64,000 bases of DNA. Source: Alphaproteobacteria bacterium (GTDB lineage: Bacteria > Pseudomonadota > Alphaproteobacteria > Micavibrionales > Micavibrionaceae). Below are positions 17,039 through 26,959 of the stretch, piece after piece. The notes under the pieces are model-generated. The model saw only the letters and a program-made list of their open reading frames with translations. It did no database searches and was not told the DNA's origin. The number at the start of each line of letters is the position of its first letter. Positions within the stretch are counted from its first letter, which is position 1. Position numbers and translations under genes: made by a program. Location of the stretch: NCBI GenBank assembly GCA_023384135.1, contig JAHDXS010000001.1, positions 558,001 to 622,000 on the forward strand, written 5' to 3'.

Positions 17039-19792
17039 TTGATCGGCATTTTAGGTAAACTTTTCGGGACCACAAACACCCGGACACTCAAGCAACTTGG
17101 CCGCCACGTTCCGCGTATCAATGCGCTCGAACCCAAATATCAGGAGATGAGCGACGACCAGCTCCGCTCCCAGACGGTGCTGTTTCGTGAACGTCTGGAC
17201 AAGGGCGAGCCCTTGGACAGCATCATGCATGAGGCTTTCGCCGTAGTCCGAGAAGCCGCTAAACGCACACTTGGTCAGCGACATTACGATGTCCAGTTGA
17301 TCGGCGGCCTGGCCCTCAATGAAGGGAAGATCGCCGAAATGCGTACCGGGGAAGGTAAAACCCTCGTCGCCACCCTGCCCGTCTACCTCAACGCGATTTC
17401 CGGAAAAGGCGTTCATGTCGTCACGGTTAACGACTACCTCGCCAAACGTGACGCCGAATGGATGGGAAAAATTTACGGATTCCTTGGCCTGACCACAGGA
17501 TGCATCGTCGGCAACCTGCGCGACCCTGACCGCCGCAAGGCCTACGCCTGCGATATTACTTACGGGACCAACAATGAGTTCGGCTTCGACTATCTCCGCG
17601 ACAACATGAAATTCCGCCTCGACCAGATGGTGCAGCGCGAATTCAACTTCGCCATTGTGGACGAGGTAGACTCCATCCTGATCGACGAAGCGCGGACCCC
17701 GCTCATCATCTCCGGCCCGTCCGAAGGATCGACGGAGCTTTACGGCAAGGTCAACAAGATCATCCCCGAACTTGAAGACGCCGATTATGAGCGCGAAGAA
17801 AAACACAAGAACATCGCCCTGACCGAACGCGGGCAGGAACATGTCGAGGAACTTTTACACAAACACGGCATCCTCAAAGAGGGCAGCATGTACGACATCG
17901 GCAACGTTGCCCTTGTCCACCACGTGAATCAAGCCCTGCGCGCCCACAAGCTGTTCCAAAGCGACACGGATTACATAATTAAAGACGGCAAGATCATGCT
18001 GATCGATGAGTTCACCGGCCGCATGATGGAGGGCCGCCGCCTCTCCGAGGGCCTGCATCAGGCCATCGAGGCAAAGGAAGGCGTCGAGATCCAGACTGAG
18101 AATCAGACCTTCGCGTCCATCACCTTCCAGAATTATTTCCGCCTCTATCCCAAACTGGCGGGCATGACCGGAACAGCGCTGACCGAGGCCTCTGAGTTTG
18201 AGGAAATTTACAACCTCAAAGTCGTGGATATTCCAACCCACGTCCCCGTTTCCCGGCAGGATTATGACGACAAGATTTATAAATCACTGCGCGAAAAAGA
18301 CGACGCGATTGTTGCCCTCATCAAGGAATGTCAAGAGCGCCAGCAGCCCGTTCTGGTCGGAACTGTCTCAATCGAAAAATCCGAAAAACTCTCCGCGCGC
18401 CTGAAAAAGGACAAAATCAAACATAAAGTCCTGAACGCCCGCCACCACGAACAGGAGGCGCAGATCATCGCCCAGGCCGGAAAGCCCAGCGCGGTGACCA
18501 TCGCGACGAACATGGCAGGCCGTGGAACAGACATCCAACTCGGCGGCAACTTTGAAATGCGCATCGCTGAAGAAATCGACTCTGAATGGCCGGAAGAAAA
18601 GAAACAGGCCGCCATCCAGAAAATCCGCGACGAGATCGCCGCCAATAAACAGATCGTAAAAGATGCGGGCGGCCTTTACGTCGTCGGAACCGAGCGCCAT
18701 GAATCCCGCCGGATCGACAACCAGCTGCGCGGCCGTTCGGGCCGTCAGGGCGACCCCGGCGCATCCATGTTCTTCCTCTCGGTCGAAGACGATCTGATGC
18801 GGATTTTCGCAGGCCAGAACCTCGAAGCCCTTCTGGGCAACAAGAAGATCGGCCTTCAGGAAGGCGAGGCGCTGGAGCATCCGTGGATTTCCAAGATGCT
18901 CGAACGCGCGCAGGCGAAGGTCGAAGGCATGCACTTCGAAATCCGCAAAAATCTGCTGAAATTCGACAACGTGATGAATGACCAGCGCAAGGTCATCTAC
19001 GAACAACGCCGCGAGGTCATGGAATCGGAAAGCGTCGAGGAATTCGTGCGCGACATGCGCCACGATACGATCGTAGACATCGTCCACCGCAGCATCCCCG
19101 CCAACGCTTATGCTGAAAAGTGGGATCTGGACGCGCTGGAAAATGACGTACTGCGCCTCCTTAACCTGCATCTGCCCCTGCGCGATTGGGCCAAGGAAGA
19201 AGGCATAGCGGATGAAGAAATCCTTGAGCGCATCATCGACGCCTCCGACAAAAAGCTGGCCGAAAAGGCCGCCAACGTCGGGCCGGAAGTCTGGCGCCGC
19301 GTGGAAAAAATGATTCTCCTGCAAATGCTCGACCAGCACTGGAAGGAACACCTGCTCAACCTCGACCACCTGCGGCAGGGCATCAACCTGCGCGCCTTCG
19401 GCCAGCGCGACCCGCTGAACGAATACAAAACCGAGGCCTTCGCGATGTTCGAAAACATGCTCGGCATGATGCGTGAGACGGTCACCATGACACTGAGCAT
19501 CGTAGAACTGAATGTCGAGGCCAACCGCGCCGGTCTCTTCATCCCCGGCATGACGTCGAAGGAAGAGCCGCAGATGCAAGAGGGCCGCATTGACCCCGCG
19601 ACGATGAGCGCCGCCCCGCGCACCCAGAGAAGCGAGGAAGATCGGGTACCGCAAGGCGTCCCCATCGAGCGCCGCCCCTTCGATCAGAGCGATCCCGAGA
19701 CATGGACCAAGACGCCCCGGAACGCGCCCTGCCCCTGCGGCTCCGGTAAGAAATACAAACAGTGCCACGGCAGCATCGCGTCGAACGGTTGA
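17039..19792 (+). CDS. secA: Preprotein translocase ATPase SecA
   Basis: 917 residues from TTG 17039. The frame stays open back to an ATG at 16946, but the added 31 residues do not look like SecA, whereas [13 protein letters not shown] matches the family N-terminus; GGGAG lies 10 bases before the TTG and a promoter lies between the two candidates. SecA drives post-translational export through SecYEG. Visible are Walker A MRTGEGKT (residues 101-108), [15 protein letters not shown], the NBD2 block [14 protein letters not shown] and [10 protein letters not shown], and a C-terminal zinc site [13 protein letters not shown] that in E. coli binds SecB. Confidence 0.97.
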   Translation: MIGILGKLFGTTNTRTLKQLGRHVPRINALEPKYQEMSDDQLRSQTVLFRERLDKGEPLDSIMHEAFAVVREAAKRTLGQRHYDVQLIGGLALNEGKIAEMRTGEGKTLVATLPVYLNAISGKGVHVVTVNDYLAKRDAEWMGKIYGFLGLTTGCIVGNLRDPDRRKAYACDITYGTNNEFGFDYLRDNMKFRLDQMVQREFNFAIVDEVDSILIDEARTPLIISGPSEGSTELYGKVNKIIPELEDADYEREEKHKNIALTERGQEHVEELLHKHGILKEGSMYDIGNVALVHHVNQALRAHKLFQSDTDYIIKDGKIMLIDEFTGRMMEGRRLSEGLHQAIEAKEGVEIQTENQTFASITFQNYFRLYPKLAGMTGTALTEASEFEEIYNLKVVDIPTHVPVSRQDYDDKIYKSLREKDDAIVALIKECQERQQPVLVGTVSIEKSEKLSARLKKDKIKHKVLNARHHEQEAQIIAQAGKPSAVTIATNMAGRGTDIQLGGNFEMRIAEEIDSEWPEEKKQAAIQKIRDEIAANKQIVKDAGGLYVVGTERHESRRIDNQLRGRSGRQGDPGASMFFLSVEDDLMRIFAGQNLEALLGNKKIGLQEGEALEHPWISKMLERAQAKVEGMHFEIRKNLLKFDNVMNDQRKVIYEQRREVMESESVEEFVRDMRHDTIVDIVHRSIPANAYAEKWDLDALENDVLRLLNLHLPLRDWAKEEGIADEEILERIIDASDKKLAEKAANVGPEVWRRVEKMILLQMLDQHWKEHLLNLDHLRQGINLRAFGQRDPLNEYKTEAFAMFENMLGMMRETVTMTLSIVELNVEANRAGLFIPGMTSKEEPQMQEGRIDPATMSAAPRTQRSEEDRVPQGVPIERRPFDQSDPETWTKTPRNAPCPCGSGKKYKQCHGSIASNG

Positions 19793-19817
19793 TGGCATGA
19801 TCCCCGAAGGATGAGGG

Positions 19818-20987
19818 ATGACAAAAGCCAGAACAGCGGACATCGTGATTTTTGGAGCCGGGATCGCCGGCCTCTGGACCCACGCCTGCCTGAGAAATCT
19901 CGGCTACGACTCCCTGCTGCTTGAATCTCGCAACATCGGCGGCGGCCAGACCATCGCCTCGCAGGGCATCATCCATTCCGGCCTGAAATTCGCCTTCGCG
20001 GGAAAAATAAGCACATTGGCAAAATCCATCAGCGCCATGCCCGAACGTTGGCGCGAAGCGCTAGCGGGCCAGGGCGGAGTCGATCTCTCGCAGGCGAAGA
20101 TCGCCGCGCCCTCGCAACTCCTGCTGATTCCCCCCGGCCTACTGGGCGGAATTTCGAAAACCGTGGCAAAAAAAGCCCTGGGCAAAAACGTGCGCGAACT
20201 CAACTCTGCCGATTGGCCCTCTGAAATCAAAACCTCCGGTTTCGGCGGCTCGGTCGTGTTTATGGATGAACTCGTGCTGGACATCCCCTCCGTCATCCGC
20301 GCCCTCGCAGAACCGAACGAAAGTTCAATCCGCTCAATTTCAGAAAACGCAGCCCGCGCCCCTCTCGCCTTCCTGAACGAAAGCGGGATCGCGGCCAAAA
20401 AAATCCTGTTCACCGCCGCCGGATCGAACGCCGAAATCGCTACCCAAGAAAAGCATGACCAAGGTTTGGAAACGCAAAACCGCCCGCTTTTGATGGCCAT
20501 GATGAAACCTGCCCCTTTTCCGCTATATGCCCATTTCCTCGGCAAGACGAAAAAGCCTGTCGCCACGGTCACAACGCACACCGATCAAGACGGCACGCTG
20601 GTCTGGTATATCGGCGGCCTCGTAGCAGAACGCGCTATGGATTCCCCGGCGCAGGACAGCATAAACGCAGCGAAAAAAGCCTTCGCCGCCTACCTGCCGA
20701 GTATCAATATCTCGAACGCCCAATGGGCCGTCCTGCCCATCAGCCGCGCCGAGGGAAAATCAAAAACCGGCGGCTGGATGCCCGATACGCCGACCCTTCA
20801 TCGTGCAGGAAATGTTCTTTACGGTTGGCCGACCAAGCTGACCTTCGCCCCGATGCTCGCCGATAGCGTCCTGATAGAGTTAAGCCAATCGAACATATCA
20901 CCCTCAGGAACGACATCGGACTGGTCCTTCCTGCCCGCCGCAGCTTATGCGCAAACCCCATGGGACACCGCGCGATGGATACCCTGA
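19818..20987 (+). CDS. FAD-dependent oxidoreductase (DAO/GlpD-like fold)
   Basis: 389 residues. It opens with a Rossmann dinucleotide motif (IVIFGAGIAGLWTHACLRNL) and the following GGGQTIASQGIIHSGLKF block, like the flavin-binding start of D-amino acid oxidase or glycerol-3-phosphate dehydrogenase proteins. The C-terminal half has no landmark that fixes a substrate. The reading frame overlaps the aldo/keto reductase start by up to 28 bp, so the two oxidoreductases are co-translated and may act on related compounds; this is only inference. Confidence 0.75.
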   Translation: MTKARTADIVIFGAGIAGLWTHACLRNLGYDSLLLESRNIGGGQTIASQGIIHSGLKFAFAGKISTLAKSISAMPERWREALAGQGGVDLSQAKIAAPSQLLLIPPGLLGGISKTVAKKALGKNVRELNSADWPSEIKTSGFGGSVVFMDELVLDIPSVIRALAEPNESSIRSISENAARAPLAFLNESGIAAKKILFTAAGSNAEIATQEKHDQGLETQNRPLLMAMMKPAPFPLYAHFLGKTKKPVATVTTHTDQDGTLVWYIGGLVAERAMDSPAQDSINAAKKAFAAYLPSINISNAQWAVLPISRAEGKSKTGGWMPDTPTLHRAGNVLYGWPTKLTFAPMLADSVLIELSQSNISPSGTTSDWSFLPAAAYAQTPWDTARWIP

Positions 20988-21775
20988 TAAAACACCGCCG
21001 CTTTCTAGGCCAGACAGGATTGAAAATCTCTCCGCTCGGCCTCGGCACCGTTAAATTCGGCCGCAACGAAGGTATAAAATACCCGCAAGACTTCAAGATT
21101 CCGAAAGAAGGCGACCTCGCAGACCTTCTCGCCCGCGCTAGGGATCACGGAATCAATATGCTCGACACGGCCCCCGCCTACGGCACCAGCGAAGAACGGC
21201 TTGGACGGCTGCTGAAAGGCCAAAGGCAGGACTGGGTCATCGTCGGCAAGGTCGGCGAAGAGTTTGAAAACGGCGAGTCGAAATACATCTTCACACCCGA
21301 GCATTTTGAGATAAGCCTTCAACGCTCACTCAAAGATCTACAGACGGACTATATCGACGTACTGCTGATCCACTCCGACGGAAGCGATGAATCCATTCTC
21401 TCGAATGAAAAGCTGATCGAGACAATCCGCAACTTCAAGACGCGCGGCCTCGTGCGCGCAATCGGCATGTCAACGAAGACCGTCACCGGCGGCATCAAAA
21501 CGCTCGACCTGATGGATGTGGTTATGGCCACCTACAGCCCCATAGCACCGGATGAAAAGCCCGTCCTCGATCACGCGCACAAAACCGGAAAAGGCGTCCT
21601 GCTAAAAAAAGCGCTGGCGAGTGGTCACTTGGATAAACTGGGAGAAAATCCCTTGCACGCCGCGATGGACTTCGCCTTCGCCCACCCCGCGACCACCGGA
21701 GTCATCGTCGGCACGATCAACCCGGCGCACCTCACGCAGAATGTAGCGGCAGCCCTCACGGCTCTCGAAAAATAA
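20960..21775 (+). CDS. Aldo/keto reductase
   Basis: 271 residues from ATG 20960, or 266 from ATG 20975; neither has a clear ribosome binding site, since both lie inside the upstream gene. TIM-barrel NAD(P)H reductase: GLGTVKFG at the N-terminus, the tetrad Asp and Tyr in LDTAPAYGTSEERLG, Lys in IVGKVG and His in DVLLIHSDG are all present, so it should be active. GVIVGTINPAHLTQNV is the usual C-terminal cofactor block. Substrate not identifiable. It converges with the CorC-like gene across 11 bp. Confidence 0.88.
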   Translation: MGHRAMDTLIKHRRFLGQTGLKISPLGLGTVKFGRNEGIKYPQDFKIPKEGDLADLLARARDHGINMLDTAPAYGTSEERLGRLLKGQRQDWVIVGKVGEEFENGESKYIFTPEHFEISLQRSLKDLQTDYIDVLLIHSDGSDESILSNEKLIETIRNFKTRGLVRAIGMSTKTVTGGIKTLDLMDVVMATYSPIAPDEKPVLDHAHKTGKGVLLKKALASGHLDKLGENPLHAAMDFAFAHPATTGVIVGTINPAHLTQNVAAALTALEK

Positions 21776-21786
21776 ACCACAAAAGC

Positions 21787-23061
21787 CTAAACTGAATCCT
21801 CGGGCGGGGGCGTCACGCGGATCGTCTTAATCTGATTGCGCAGGCGCTTCACGATATCGAACCGGAAGCCGTGAAACATAAACGACCGCCCAACCTCGGG
21901 AACGGATTTGGACTCATAGATCACAAGCCCGGCAATCGTCGAGTAATCCTCATCCGGCAGACCCCAGTCATACTCCCTGTTGAGATCACGGATCGTCACC
22001 CGGCCATCCACAATATATTTCCCGCCCGCCACTTTCCGCACACCCGGAACGGAAACGTCGTGCTCGTCATCAATATCGCCGACGATTTCCTCAAGAATAT
22101 CCTCCAGCGTGACAATCCCGCGAAACGAGCCGTACTCGTCGATCACGATGGCGATATGCTCCCGCCGTTCGCGGAAAGCCTGCAACTGGTCATAAAGCGT
22201 CGTATTCTGGGGAATAAACCAGGGTTCCTTGGCCATCTGGGAAATATCCAAAGACGCAATTTCCCCGCGCACATTAAGCAAAGCCTGAAGCAGGCTTTTC
22301 ACATGCAAAATCCCGACGATGTTGTCCGGATTATCCTTCCAGAGCGGCAAACGCGTAAACGGGCTTTTAAGCACATCGTCTACAATCTGCTCGGTGGGTT
22401 TATTAAGGTCAATCATGCTCACATCCTTACGGTGAATCATGATTTCCTCAATGTCCACATCGGCAAGCTCCAGAATCGAGCGCAGCATGGCGCGCTGCTC
22501 TTGTACTTCGTCCTCCGGCCCTTCATGCATCTCGATCGCACCGCGCAGAAGCTCAAGATGAGAGCCCGCAGTGACTTTGGAGATATCGACTCCGAATAAC
22601 CGCAAAACACGGCGGACAATCCAGGTAACAATCTCAGTGACCGGACCGAAGATCATGATGATAATCCGGATCAGCGGCGCAACGCGCAGAGACATGGTCT
22701 CCGCATGGTGAAAAGCATATGTTTTTGGCAAAACCTCAGAAAAAATCAAAAGCATAAGCGTCATGATAAACGTGGCGTATATAACCCCGGCATCGCCGAA
22801 CAACTTTATCAGAACGCCCGTGGCCACAGCGGAAGACAGAATATTGACCAGATTGTTACCAAGCAGCAGCGCACCGATCATCCGGTCTTTGTGCTGCCGG
22901 ATTTTATTGACCATCGCCGCGCGCTTGTTCCCCTCCTTCTCCCGCTGGAGAAGACGTACACGAGAAGCCGCCGTCAGCGCGGTTTCCGATCCGGAAAAAA
23001 ACGCAGACAAAATCATAAGGACAACGATAAAGATCAGCGAAAAGGTTAATTCAGAATCCAT
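21787..23061 (-). CDS. CNNM/CorC-HlyC family membrane protein with CBS pair
   Basis: 424 residues. Residues 1-190 form a DUF21 (CNNM) domain of three or four membrane helices with ILSAFFSGSETALTAASRVRL; a CBS pair spans about 205-330 (MIHRKDVSMIDLN, FRGIVTLEDILEEIVGDI); a CorC_HlyC domain ends the protein. The family handles Mg2+/Co2+ efflux or similar; the hemolysin name is historical. The ATG overlaps the aroB stop by one base (TAATG), so it is the third gene of an aroK-aroB operon, an arrangement common in alphaproteobacteria. Confidence 0.92.
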   Translation of the reverse strand: MDSELTFSLIFIVVLMILSAFFSGSETALTAASRVRLLQREKEGNKRAAMVNKIRQHKDRMIGALLLGNNLVNILSSAVATGVLIKLFGDAGVIYATFIMTLMLLIFSEVLPKTYAFHHAETMSLRVAPLIRIIIMIFGPVTEIVTWIVRRVLRLFGVDISKVTAGSHLELLRGAIEMHEGPEDEVQEQRAMLRSILELADVDIEEIMIHRKDVSMIDLNKPTEQIVDDVLKSPFTRLPLWKDNPDNIVGILHVKSLLQALLNVRGEIASLDISQMAKEPWFIPQNTTLYDQLQAFRERREHIAIVIDEYGSFRGIVTLEDILEEIVGDIDDEHDVSVPGVRKVAGGKYIVDGRVTIRDLNREYDWGLPDEDYSTIAGLVIYESKSVPEVGRSFMFHGFRFDIVKRLRNQIKTIRVTPPPEDSV

Positions 23062-24209
23062 TATGCCACCGATACGCCAATGAATTTAGCCAACACAGAG
23101 CGAACCAGATCATCAGGGACATCTGATCGCACGATCGCCCGCCCGACTGTTTCGGCAAGAATGAACGTCATTTTACCATCCTTGGCCTTTTTGTCACGCT
23201 GCATGATCGCGATCATTTCATCCACACTGGTGGAAAGTCCCGGCGCAATAGAGGAAGGGTTGGTCATAAGCCCCATAGCACCCAGATGGTCCTCAACCCG
23301 GCTTACATCCTCGCGCGAGCAAAGCCCAAGATTCTCCGAAAGCTCAAAGGCCATGACCATGCCTATCGAAACCGCTTCCCCATGCAAAAGCCGCCCGTCA
23401 TATCCCGCAGCCGTCTCCAGTGCATGACCGAACGTGTGCCCGAGATTAAGCAACGCACGCCGCCCGGCTTCCCGCTCGTCTTCCTGAACGATGGCCGCCT
23501 TGGTCCTGCAGCTTACATCAACCGCATACGCAACGACTTCGGGAATTAAATCGCAAACACCTTGACCATTATCCTCCAGCCATTCAAAAAACCTGGGGTT
23601 CCCGATCAGCCCGTATTTGACGATCTCGGCATAGCCCGCCAAAACTTCGCGGCGTGGAAGGGTTTTCAGAACGTCAACATCCGCCACAACCACGCTGGGC
23701 TGATAAAAACTTCCAACCATGTTTTTGCCGAGCGGTGTGTTAATCCCCGTCTTCCCGCCAACCGAGCTATCGACCTGGGCGAGAAGAGTCGTCGGAATTT
23801 GCACATACTCGATGCCGCGCATAATCGTGGATGCGGCAAAACCGGCCAGATCGCCGATAACCCCGCCGCCAACCGCAATCACGACGGAGTCGCGATGGAC
23901 ATTATTCTCAAGCATCCACTCATGCAGCCGGATCAGGCTCTCGTATGACTTCGTTTTCTCGCCCGCAGGAAAAACAAGAACATCGCAAAATGAAGCATCC
24001 TGCTCGTGAAGTTGGCGTTTAACGTTCTGCGCGTATAATTCGACATGCGTGTCAGAGACAATAAATATCCGCCGCCCGGCAACATCGAAAGGCATGAAGT
24101 CCCCAATGCGCCCCAAAAGGCCGGATCCTATGAAAATCTCATAGCTCCGCTCGCCCAAAGGAACGGTGACCACTTTCGTGTCCATAGCGTGAATTTCGTT
24201 TTCGTTCAT
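23061..24209 (-). CDS. aroB: 3-Dehydroquinate synthase
   Basis: 382 residues. It converts DAHP to 3-dehydroquinate with NAD and a divalent metal, the second step of the shikimate pathway. Characteristic blocks: VIAVGGGVIGDLAGFAAS, IPTTLLAQVDSSVGGKTGIN and the metal-binding LNLGHTFGHALE. Length is normal. The ATG overlaps the aroK stop (ATGA), giving tight coupling between two shikimate-pathway enzymes; the downstream CorC-like gene overlaps by one base. Confidence 0.97.
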   Translation of the reverse strand: MNENEIHAMDTKVVTVPLGERSYEIFIGSGLLGRIGDFMPFDVAGRRIFIVSDTHVELYAQNVKRQLHEQDASFCDVLVFPAGEKTKSYESLIRLHEWMLENNVHRDSVVIAVGGGVIGDLAGFAASTIMRGIEYVQIPTTLLAQVDSSVGGKTGINTPLGKNMVGSFYQPSVVVADVDVLKTLPRREVLAGYAEIVKYGLIGNPRFFEWLEDNGQGVCDLIPEVVAYAVDVSCRTKAAIVQEDEREAGRRALLNLGHTFGHALETAAGYDGRLLHGEAVSIGMVMAFELSENLGLCSREDVSRVEDHLGAMGLMTNPSSIAPGLSTSVDEMIAIMQRDKKAKDGKMTFILAETVGRAIVRSDVPDDLVRSVLAKFIGVSVA

Positions 24210-24778
24210 GTTTTTAGATAACCCTCCAATAATCTAAGCGTAGAGAGCGCCAGAACCTCCGGACCCTCCAGCGGATCGTCCACGACGATATCGGCGCCTC
24301 TGTAAAGCGGCTCGCGTTCGACCAGCAAAGCCGCAAGCCGCTCGCGGGGATTTTCGCCATGAATCAGCGGCCTGTGGGTGGCATGCTTGACCCGATCATA
24401 AAGAACCTCAACTGGAGCGCGCAACCAGACGGAAATTCCGCCTTCGCGGATAGCCAAAGCCGTCTCGGGAACCGTCAGACACCCTCCGCCCGTCGAAATA
24501 ACCGATACACCCTCAGCAAGCAAACGCTTAATCATATCGCGCTCGGCCGCCCTGAAATAAGCCTCACCGTTGGCGGTAAAAATATCCGCAATTTTACGCC
24601 CCTCCGCCCGCTCAATCAAATGATCCGAATCCCGGTGAGCCAAGCCTAAAGCCTTTGCGATAATCGCGCCAACATGGCTTTTTCCGCTACCCATCATGCC
24701 GACCAGAACCAAAGGCTTGCCAAGCCTTGGCTCGACACGGCGGGCTATGTCCGTGATCTTTGGGCCTAAATCTGTCAT
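24206..24778 (-). CDS. aroK: Shikimate kinase
   Basis: 190 residues. A P-loop kinase that phosphorylates shikimate at the 3-hydroxyl. Walker A is GMMGSGKSHVG, the shikimate-binding Asp and Arg lie in DSDHLIE and YFRAAERDMI, STGGGCL is the central block and RPLIHGENPRERLAALLVER forms the lid. First gene of the aroK-aroB-CorC operon, divergent from the 47-codon membrane gene across about 100 bp. Confidence 0.96.
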   Translation of the reverse strand: MTDLGPKITDIARRVEPRLGKPLVLVGMMGSGKSHVGAIIAKALGLAHRDSDHLIERAEGRKIADIFTANGEAYFRAAERDMIKRLLAEGVSVISTGGGCLTVPETALAIREGGISVWLRAPVEVLYDRVKHATHRPLIHGENPRERLAALLVEREPLYRGADIVVDDPLEGPEVLALSTLRLLEGYLKT

Positions 24779-24881
24779 GGCACTTTCTTACACCATTCCA
24801 TCTTTCATTGCAGAGATTATTTTGATATAAAGCGGGTCACTTCGGCTCAAGGAACATTTTTCAGAATACCTAGTGGTTCGC

Positions 24882-25025
24882 ATGTCCGTTTTCAGGATTT
24901 TAGTCGCATTGATACTGTCGCTGGTGGTGCTGGGCACGGCCTGGCTGGCCATTGTCGATGTTCCCGTGCGCCAGACCGATGTCACTAAAACCCTTCCCAA
25001 AGAGGCCTATTCAGATGAACAGTAA
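24882..25025 (+). CDS. Small single-pass membrane protein, 47 residues
   Basis: Too short for most gene finders. It begins MSVFRILVALILSLVVLG, one membrane helix of about 20 residues, followed by an extracytoplasmic tail with DVPVRQTDVTKTLPKEAY. I recall similar tiny proteins between aroK and xerD in other alphaproteobacteria, which supports it being real, though function is unknown. Its last four codons overlap the start of the next gene by 11 bp (ATGAACAGTAA), a typical sign of translational coupling. Confidence 0.65.
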   Translation: MSVFRILVALILSLVVLGTAWLAIVDVPVRQTDVTKTLPKEAYSDEQ

Positions 25026-26931
25026 TAGGCCCGGCAGACCTTACGCTTCGGGAATCCGTCCCGCCTTAACTGCGCTTGTATGCGTTTTGGCCGCGCTCGC
25101 ACCCGGCCAGACCCGCGCTGAAGATTTGAATAAGACCGAACCTGCGGTCTCACAGGCCCCCGCCGTCCCGGAAACCTCGAAAAAGGGTTTGGAAAAAGTT
25201 CTGGAGAGCGTTCTGGGGCATGCCGCTGAAGAAAAGCCGCAAGAAGGGTCGCAGGAAACAACGGCCCCGTCGGCCATCGAGCCCGCCCCGGAAACCGCAA
25301 CCTCCAGAATTGAAGCGACTGTTACACAAACCGAGCCCGCCGCCGCGGCCGCCGAACCCCCGGCGCAGGAATTCCTCGGATTTGCGCCTCTGAATGATGA
25401 ACGCAGCCTCGGCAATGATGTCTTTCGGGGCTCCACGCGCTCCGTTCTGACCGAATTATTCAAATCTTTGGGCGGCCGCGACGCCAACTTGCCGATCCAT
25501 AAAATGACCAACCGGGTTCTGCTGACTGCTGGACGTCAGAGCGACATCATCAGCGACTCGAAAGCAGAAGCGGGTGAAGACCTTCTGACCATCCGCCTGG
25601 AAAAAATGCTCGAACGCGGGCTTTACGCAGAGACCGCATCTATATACACGTCTTTGGAATCTGAACCCTATCATGAGCGTTTGGCTTCAGCAGGCTTAAC
25701 CGCGCTGATTATTACGGGCCGTAAATCATTGGCCTGCCTTGATATCAAAACCTTCTTTGAAGGCCGCGCAAAAACGGCGGCATGGAAGCAACTAAGCACA
25801 TACTGCAATTTTGTAATGCAAGTAGCCGCCGGGGGCGATGCTTCGTCTCAACAACATCAGAACCTCTCGGAATACGCAGATATTCAGATTCTTCACAAAA
25901 TTGCCGCAAGCCCGGATTACACCGAAAACTATAGTCCCGGCTTGTTTGATAGGCTTTCCCACTTCGAGCGCGGGGTCATAATTGGAGAAAACAGGCTCAA
26001 AATAGACCTACCCTCCCTGCGTCAGGAAATCGCCGCCGGGCGGATTCCCCCATCGCATATCCAGGCCTTGCTGCAGCTCTCAGCGCTTGACCTCGATACC
26101 CGTATGCTGCTGATCGTAACCGGAATCAAGAGCGCGAGCGTCTCGCACGATACCCTATACAACCTCTTTAAAACCGCCCAGATTGACAAGACAGACACAG
26201 GCCCGGCCGCAAATATCATACAAATTTACCGCAGGATTAAGGCCAAGGAGCCTGACAACGACGTTCCCGCTATGATGCGTTCCGCCCTGCGCCTGTCGGA
26301 GAATATCGGGCCTGAAGCGATGATTCCGCTGCTTTCGACCATAGAAACAGTCGAGCCGAACCTGTTCGACCCTATGGACTACAGCGCCGTTTTGGCCACT
26401 TTCCTGGCTGTTGAGCGCGATTTGCCGCCTATTTGGAAGGAATCTCTCGTGCGACGGGAAATCCCGGCAACGCTCCACCCTCCGGCACTGCGCGAGAGGC
26501 TGATTGTCCAGACTTATGCCCTTACGGACCCGCATAGCCGAACCGCGCTACAAAAAGAGGCCATAAGGGGCGTTTTGACCGCACGGAACATCCCGGCGCT
26601 TATACCCCTTATTGATATTATCGAAAATGTTGACAAGGCGGATCAGCCGCTCAATAATGACGCCAAAGTTTATGAAAATGGCTTTGACACATCGCCGGAT
26701 AAGGGCTACACCATGGCCTCGGCAAAGCCGCAGGAACGCCTGAAAAGGGCTGTTAGCGCTAATGCCGTAGGGGAAACTGTATTGCTGAGTAACTTGGTTT
26801 TTGGTCGCGCCTCTGCTGAACCTTTTTCACCGGAAGCTTTAATCGAAGTTACGGGCAGTTTGAAAACGATCGGTCTGTACGATCAGGCGCAAGCCATGGT
26901 GACAGAAGCGGTATTCGCGGCGATAAAATAG
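25015..26931 (+). CDS. Exported helical protein of unknown function, 638 residues
   Basis: The start is taken at ATG 25015, which opens a signal peptide ending near PGQTRA; the frame upstream to 24952 is antisense-like and overlaps the small membrane gene. After an Ala/Pro/Glu-rich linker (about residues 40-125) the protein is rich in helices and Leu with no catalytic motif I recognise, possibly a solenoid. It is co-transcribed with the 47-residue gene before it and followed by xerD after 28 bp. The position, opposite aroK, suggests a conserved alphaproteobacterial locus, but the role is unknown. Confidence 0.75.
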   Translation: MNSNRPGRPYASGIRPALTALVCVLAALAPGQTRAEDLNKTEPAVSQAPAVPETSKKGLEKVLESVLGHAAEEKPQEGSQETTAPSAIEPAPETATSRIEATVTQTEPAAAAAEPPAQEFLGFAPLNDERSLGNDVFRGSTRSVLTELFKSLGGRDANLPIHKMTNRVLLTAGRQSDIISDSKAEAGEDLLTIRLEKMLERGLYAETASIYTSLESEPYHERLASAGLTALIITGRKSLACLDIKTFFEGRAKTAAWKQLSTYCNFVMQVAAGGDASSQQHQNLSEYADIQILHKIAASPDYTENYSPGLFDRLSHFERGVIIGENRLKIDLPSLRQEIAAGRIPPSHIQALLQLSALDLDTRMLLIVTGIKSASVSHDTLYNLFKTAQIDKTDTGPAANIIQIYRRIKAKEPDNDVPAMMRSALRLSENIGPEAMIPLLSTIETVEPNLFDPMDYSAVLATFLAVERDLPPIWKESLVRREIPATLHPPALRERLIVQTYALTDPHSRTALQKEAIRGVLTARNIPALIPLIDIIENVDKADQPLNNDAKVYENGFDTSPDKGYTMASAKPQERLKRAVSANAVGETVLLSNLVFGRASAEPFSPEALIEVTGSLKTIGLYDQAQAMVTEAVFAAIK

Positions 26932-26959
26932 AATTTTTTATACATAAGGAGAATTGAAT

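Noticed and set aside
18368-19843. Minus-strand frame of 491 codons opposite secA
   Set aside because: Antisense of a highly conserved gene with strong GC-rich codon bias, which commonly leaves such frames open.
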